Both the position numbers and the translations under genes were made by a program. Positions 15,854-16,856 of a stretch of DNA of 16,856 nucleotides are shown in pieces; the first letter of the stretch is position 1, and each line of letters begins with the position of its first letter. The stretch is from an uncultured Bacilli bacterium (lineage in GTDB: Bacteria; Bacillota_I; Bacilli_A; RF39; UBA660), in contig CANPWS010000007.1 in the NCBI GenBank assembly GCA_947584955.1, positions 1 through 16,856 of the forward strand, written 5' to 3'. Below the pieces are notes generated by a model, which made no database searches, was not told the origin of the DNA, and saw only the letters and a list, made by a program, of their open reading frames with translations.

Positions 15854-16587
15854 GAAAAATTATCTTAACTTTTGTAGTTTTTCTCTTTTTACTTATATTA
15901 CCTCATAATGTTTCAGCAGATAATTTTTATGTACAAGATAATGCAAATATTTTAAGTAATGAAATAGAAAACTATATAACTACAAAAAGTACAGAACTTG
16001 AATCTGAAACAAAAGCTCAAATTGTTGTTGTAACAGTAAAAAGTTTAGAAGGTTCCTCAATTGAAGATTATGCAACGAAACTATTTAGAGATTTAAAAAT
16101 TGGTGATGAAAAAGAAAATAATGGCCTATTATTACTTTTATCTTTAGAAGAAAGACAATTTAGAGTGGAAGTAGGATATGGATTTGAAGGAATACTTACA
16201 GATGGATTAACTGGAAGATATCAAGATGAATACATGATTCCATATTTTAAAAATAATGATTGGGATAATGGAATAAAAAATGGATATGATGCTTTTTATA
16301 AAAAAATAGCATCTTATTATCAAATAGGTGAAATATCACAAAATGAAAGTGAAAATTTATCAGATAAGCAAGAATTAATTTTCAAAATTATAGTTTTAAT
16401 AATTACTACATTTATAATTATGGCTATTATTACATTTGGAGGACCATTTGTAACTGGAGGCTTTTTTGGAAGTGGAAGATACTATGGAACTGGAGGATTT
16501 TTTAGTGGTGGAAGTTCTTTCGGAGGAAGAGGTAGCTTTGGTGGAGGAGGTTCTTCTGGAGGTGGAGGATCTACAAGAAGATTTTAA
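15850..16587 (+). CDS. TPM-domain (YgcG-like) secreted, membrane-anchored protein
   Basis: A 245-residue protein with signal peptide 1-23 (ends NVSA before DNFYVQD). The TPM domain spans about 24-152: DNANILSNEIENYI, then AQIVVVTVKSL, NNGLLLLLSLEERQFRVEVGYGFEGILTDG and GRYQDEYMIPYF are standard landmarks. A membrane segment lies at about 177-197. A Gly/Ser/Phe-rich tail (about 198-243) ends STRRF, typical of YgcG-like members. Pfam once labelled TPM a phosphatase domain, and that activity is not general. The tail is low in complexity and outside the folded domain. Overlap with lemA shows a two-gene operon. Its C-terminal side is probably cytoplasmic if the signal is cleaved and the second segment anchors it. 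Confidence 0.92.
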   Translation: MRKIILTFVVFLFLLILPHNVSADNFYVQDNANILSNEIENYITTKSTELESETKAQIVVVTVKSLEGSSIEDYATKLFRDLKIGDEKENNGLLLLLSLEERQFRVEVGYGFEGILTDGLTGRYQDEYMIPYFKNNDWDNGIKNGYDAFYKKIASYYQIGEISQNESENLSDKQELIFKIIVLIITTFIIMAIITFGGPFVTGGFFGSGRYYGTGGFFSGGSSFGGRGSFGGGGSSGGGGSTRRF

Positions 16588-16611
16588 ATAAAATATTTAT
16601 ATGTATCATAG

Positions 16612-16640
16612 TTAAGTTACAAGATAAATAATATTATATA
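16612..16640 (+). promoter_or_regulatory. Weak candidate promoter of the nitroreductase gene
   Basis: TTAAGT (16612-16617) and TATATA (16635-16640) are 17 bases apart. Both boxes are imperfect in an AT-rich gap, so this is tentative. No terminator was seen between the TPM gene and here, so read-through from the lemA operon is also possible. Confidence 0.35.
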
Positions 16641-16673
16641 GTAGTAAAAAAATAAAATGGAAAGGATAATAAT

Positions 16674-16856
16674 ATGGATAATGAAATTATAAAAAATATA
16701 AAAGAAAGAAGAAGTATAAGAAAATATAAAACTGATATGATAGATAAAGAAATATTAAAAGATATATTAGAAGCCGCAAGTTATGCACCATCAGGAATGA
16801 ATAAACAATCTCCAATAATTATTGGAGATTGTTTATTCATTCCTGATGGTGCATAA
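16674..16856 (+). CDS. Nitroreductase family protein, N-terminal fragment interrupted by a palindrome
   Basis: Nitroreductases are FMN-dependent NAD(P)H oxidoreductases of about 170-200 residues. Only the start is here: IKERRSIRKYK (9-19) is the classic FMN-phosphate-binding opening, then ILKDILEAASYAPSGMNKQSP (27-47) is the conserved helix and loop. From about residue 49 the reading frame is simply the reverse complement of its own preceding bases, ending in IIGDCLFIPDGA and a TAA that is the mirror of an upstream TTA. The last 12 residues are therefore not genuine nitroreductase sequence. GGAAAGGA before the ATG supports the start. Judge the gene as real but truncated by whatever made the palindrome. 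Confidence 0.85.
   Translation: MDNEIIKNIKERRSIRKYKTDMIDKEILKDILEAASYAPSGMNKQSPIIIGDCLFIPDGA
16781..16856. repeat. Perfect 76-base palindrome at the window end
   Basis: Bases 16781-16818 and 16819-16856 are exact reverse complements with no spacer (centre in CCAATAA/TTATTGG). It reaches the very last base, so its full length is unknown. It cuts a conserved protein mid-domain, which points to a fold-back artefact at a contig end more than to natural sequence. Confidence 0.97.

Noticed and set aside
16821..16856. Genuine C-terminus of a 60-residue nitroreductase-like mini-protein
   Set aside because: These residues are the reverse complement of the protein's own preceding codons and have no family resemblance.
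1..16856. UGA read as tryptophan (mycoplasma-type code)
   Set aside because: Trp is encoded by UGG in clear positions (murD KWYND, ClpB KWTNI) and UGA ends two genes cleanly.
1..16856. CRISPR array, IS element, prophage, tRNA or rRNA
   Set aside because: No spaced direct repeats, transposase, integrase, phage structural gene or cloverleaf sequence was seen.

Overview
The window is very AT-rich (roughly three quarters A+T by eye) and looks like one contig from a low-GC Gram-positive bacterium, probably an uncultured gut-type Bacilli or Clostridia lineage. The evidence is AGGAGG-type ribosome binding sites, near-consensus SigA promoters with 17-base spacers, a HrcA/CIRCE-type heat-shock operator, a sortase with its wall-anchored substrate, and MurD. 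The cell therefore appears to make peptidoglycan. UGG encodes Trp throughout and UGA is used as a stop (first ABC half, lemA), so the genetic code is standard and not the Mycoplasma code. The exact taxon cannot be fixed from these genes.

Layout. 1-2107: the end of one ABC exporter half and a complete second half, overlapping by ATGA. They form a heterodimer with one degenerate and one canonical ATP site. 2108-2404: a gene-free stretch with its own promoter, a branched RNA fold and an intrinsic terminator; this is the best candidate here for an undescribed element. 2405-3595: a membrane-anchored, Asn-rich WG-repeat-like protein followed by a strong terminator. 3685-7430: a shortened AddB/RexB-like Fe-S nuclease coupled to murD. 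7437-7468: a terminator shared with the convergent clpB. 7474-9558 (minus): a ClpB disaggregase lacking the N-terminal domain, under a consensus promoter whose -35 box lies inside a CIRCE-like operator. 9722-10963 (minus): a glutamate-transporter-fold symporter with unusual cation and substrate motifs.

11199-13647: a two-gene surface cassette, a thioester (TQXA) adhesin with Cna-B-like stalk domains and a VPNTK sorting signal, plus a sortase that contains no arginine at all. 13720-15246: a cytoplasmic Sel1-repeat protein with an unassigned N-terminal region. 15281-16587: a lemA plus TPM-domain (YgcG-like) envelope operon. 16674 to the end: a nitroreductase start cut off by a perfect 76-base palindrome that runs to the last base, most likely an assembly or amplification fold-back.

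Most of the window is housekeeping and envelope biology: export, wall synthesis, protein repair, DNA repair and surface display. No phage, IS element, CRISPR array, tRNA or rRNA was recognised. The items most worth following up are the 2114-2316 RNA, the Arg-less sortase with its odd sorting signal, and the altered symporter motifs. The terminal palindrome should be treated as a data-quality warning.
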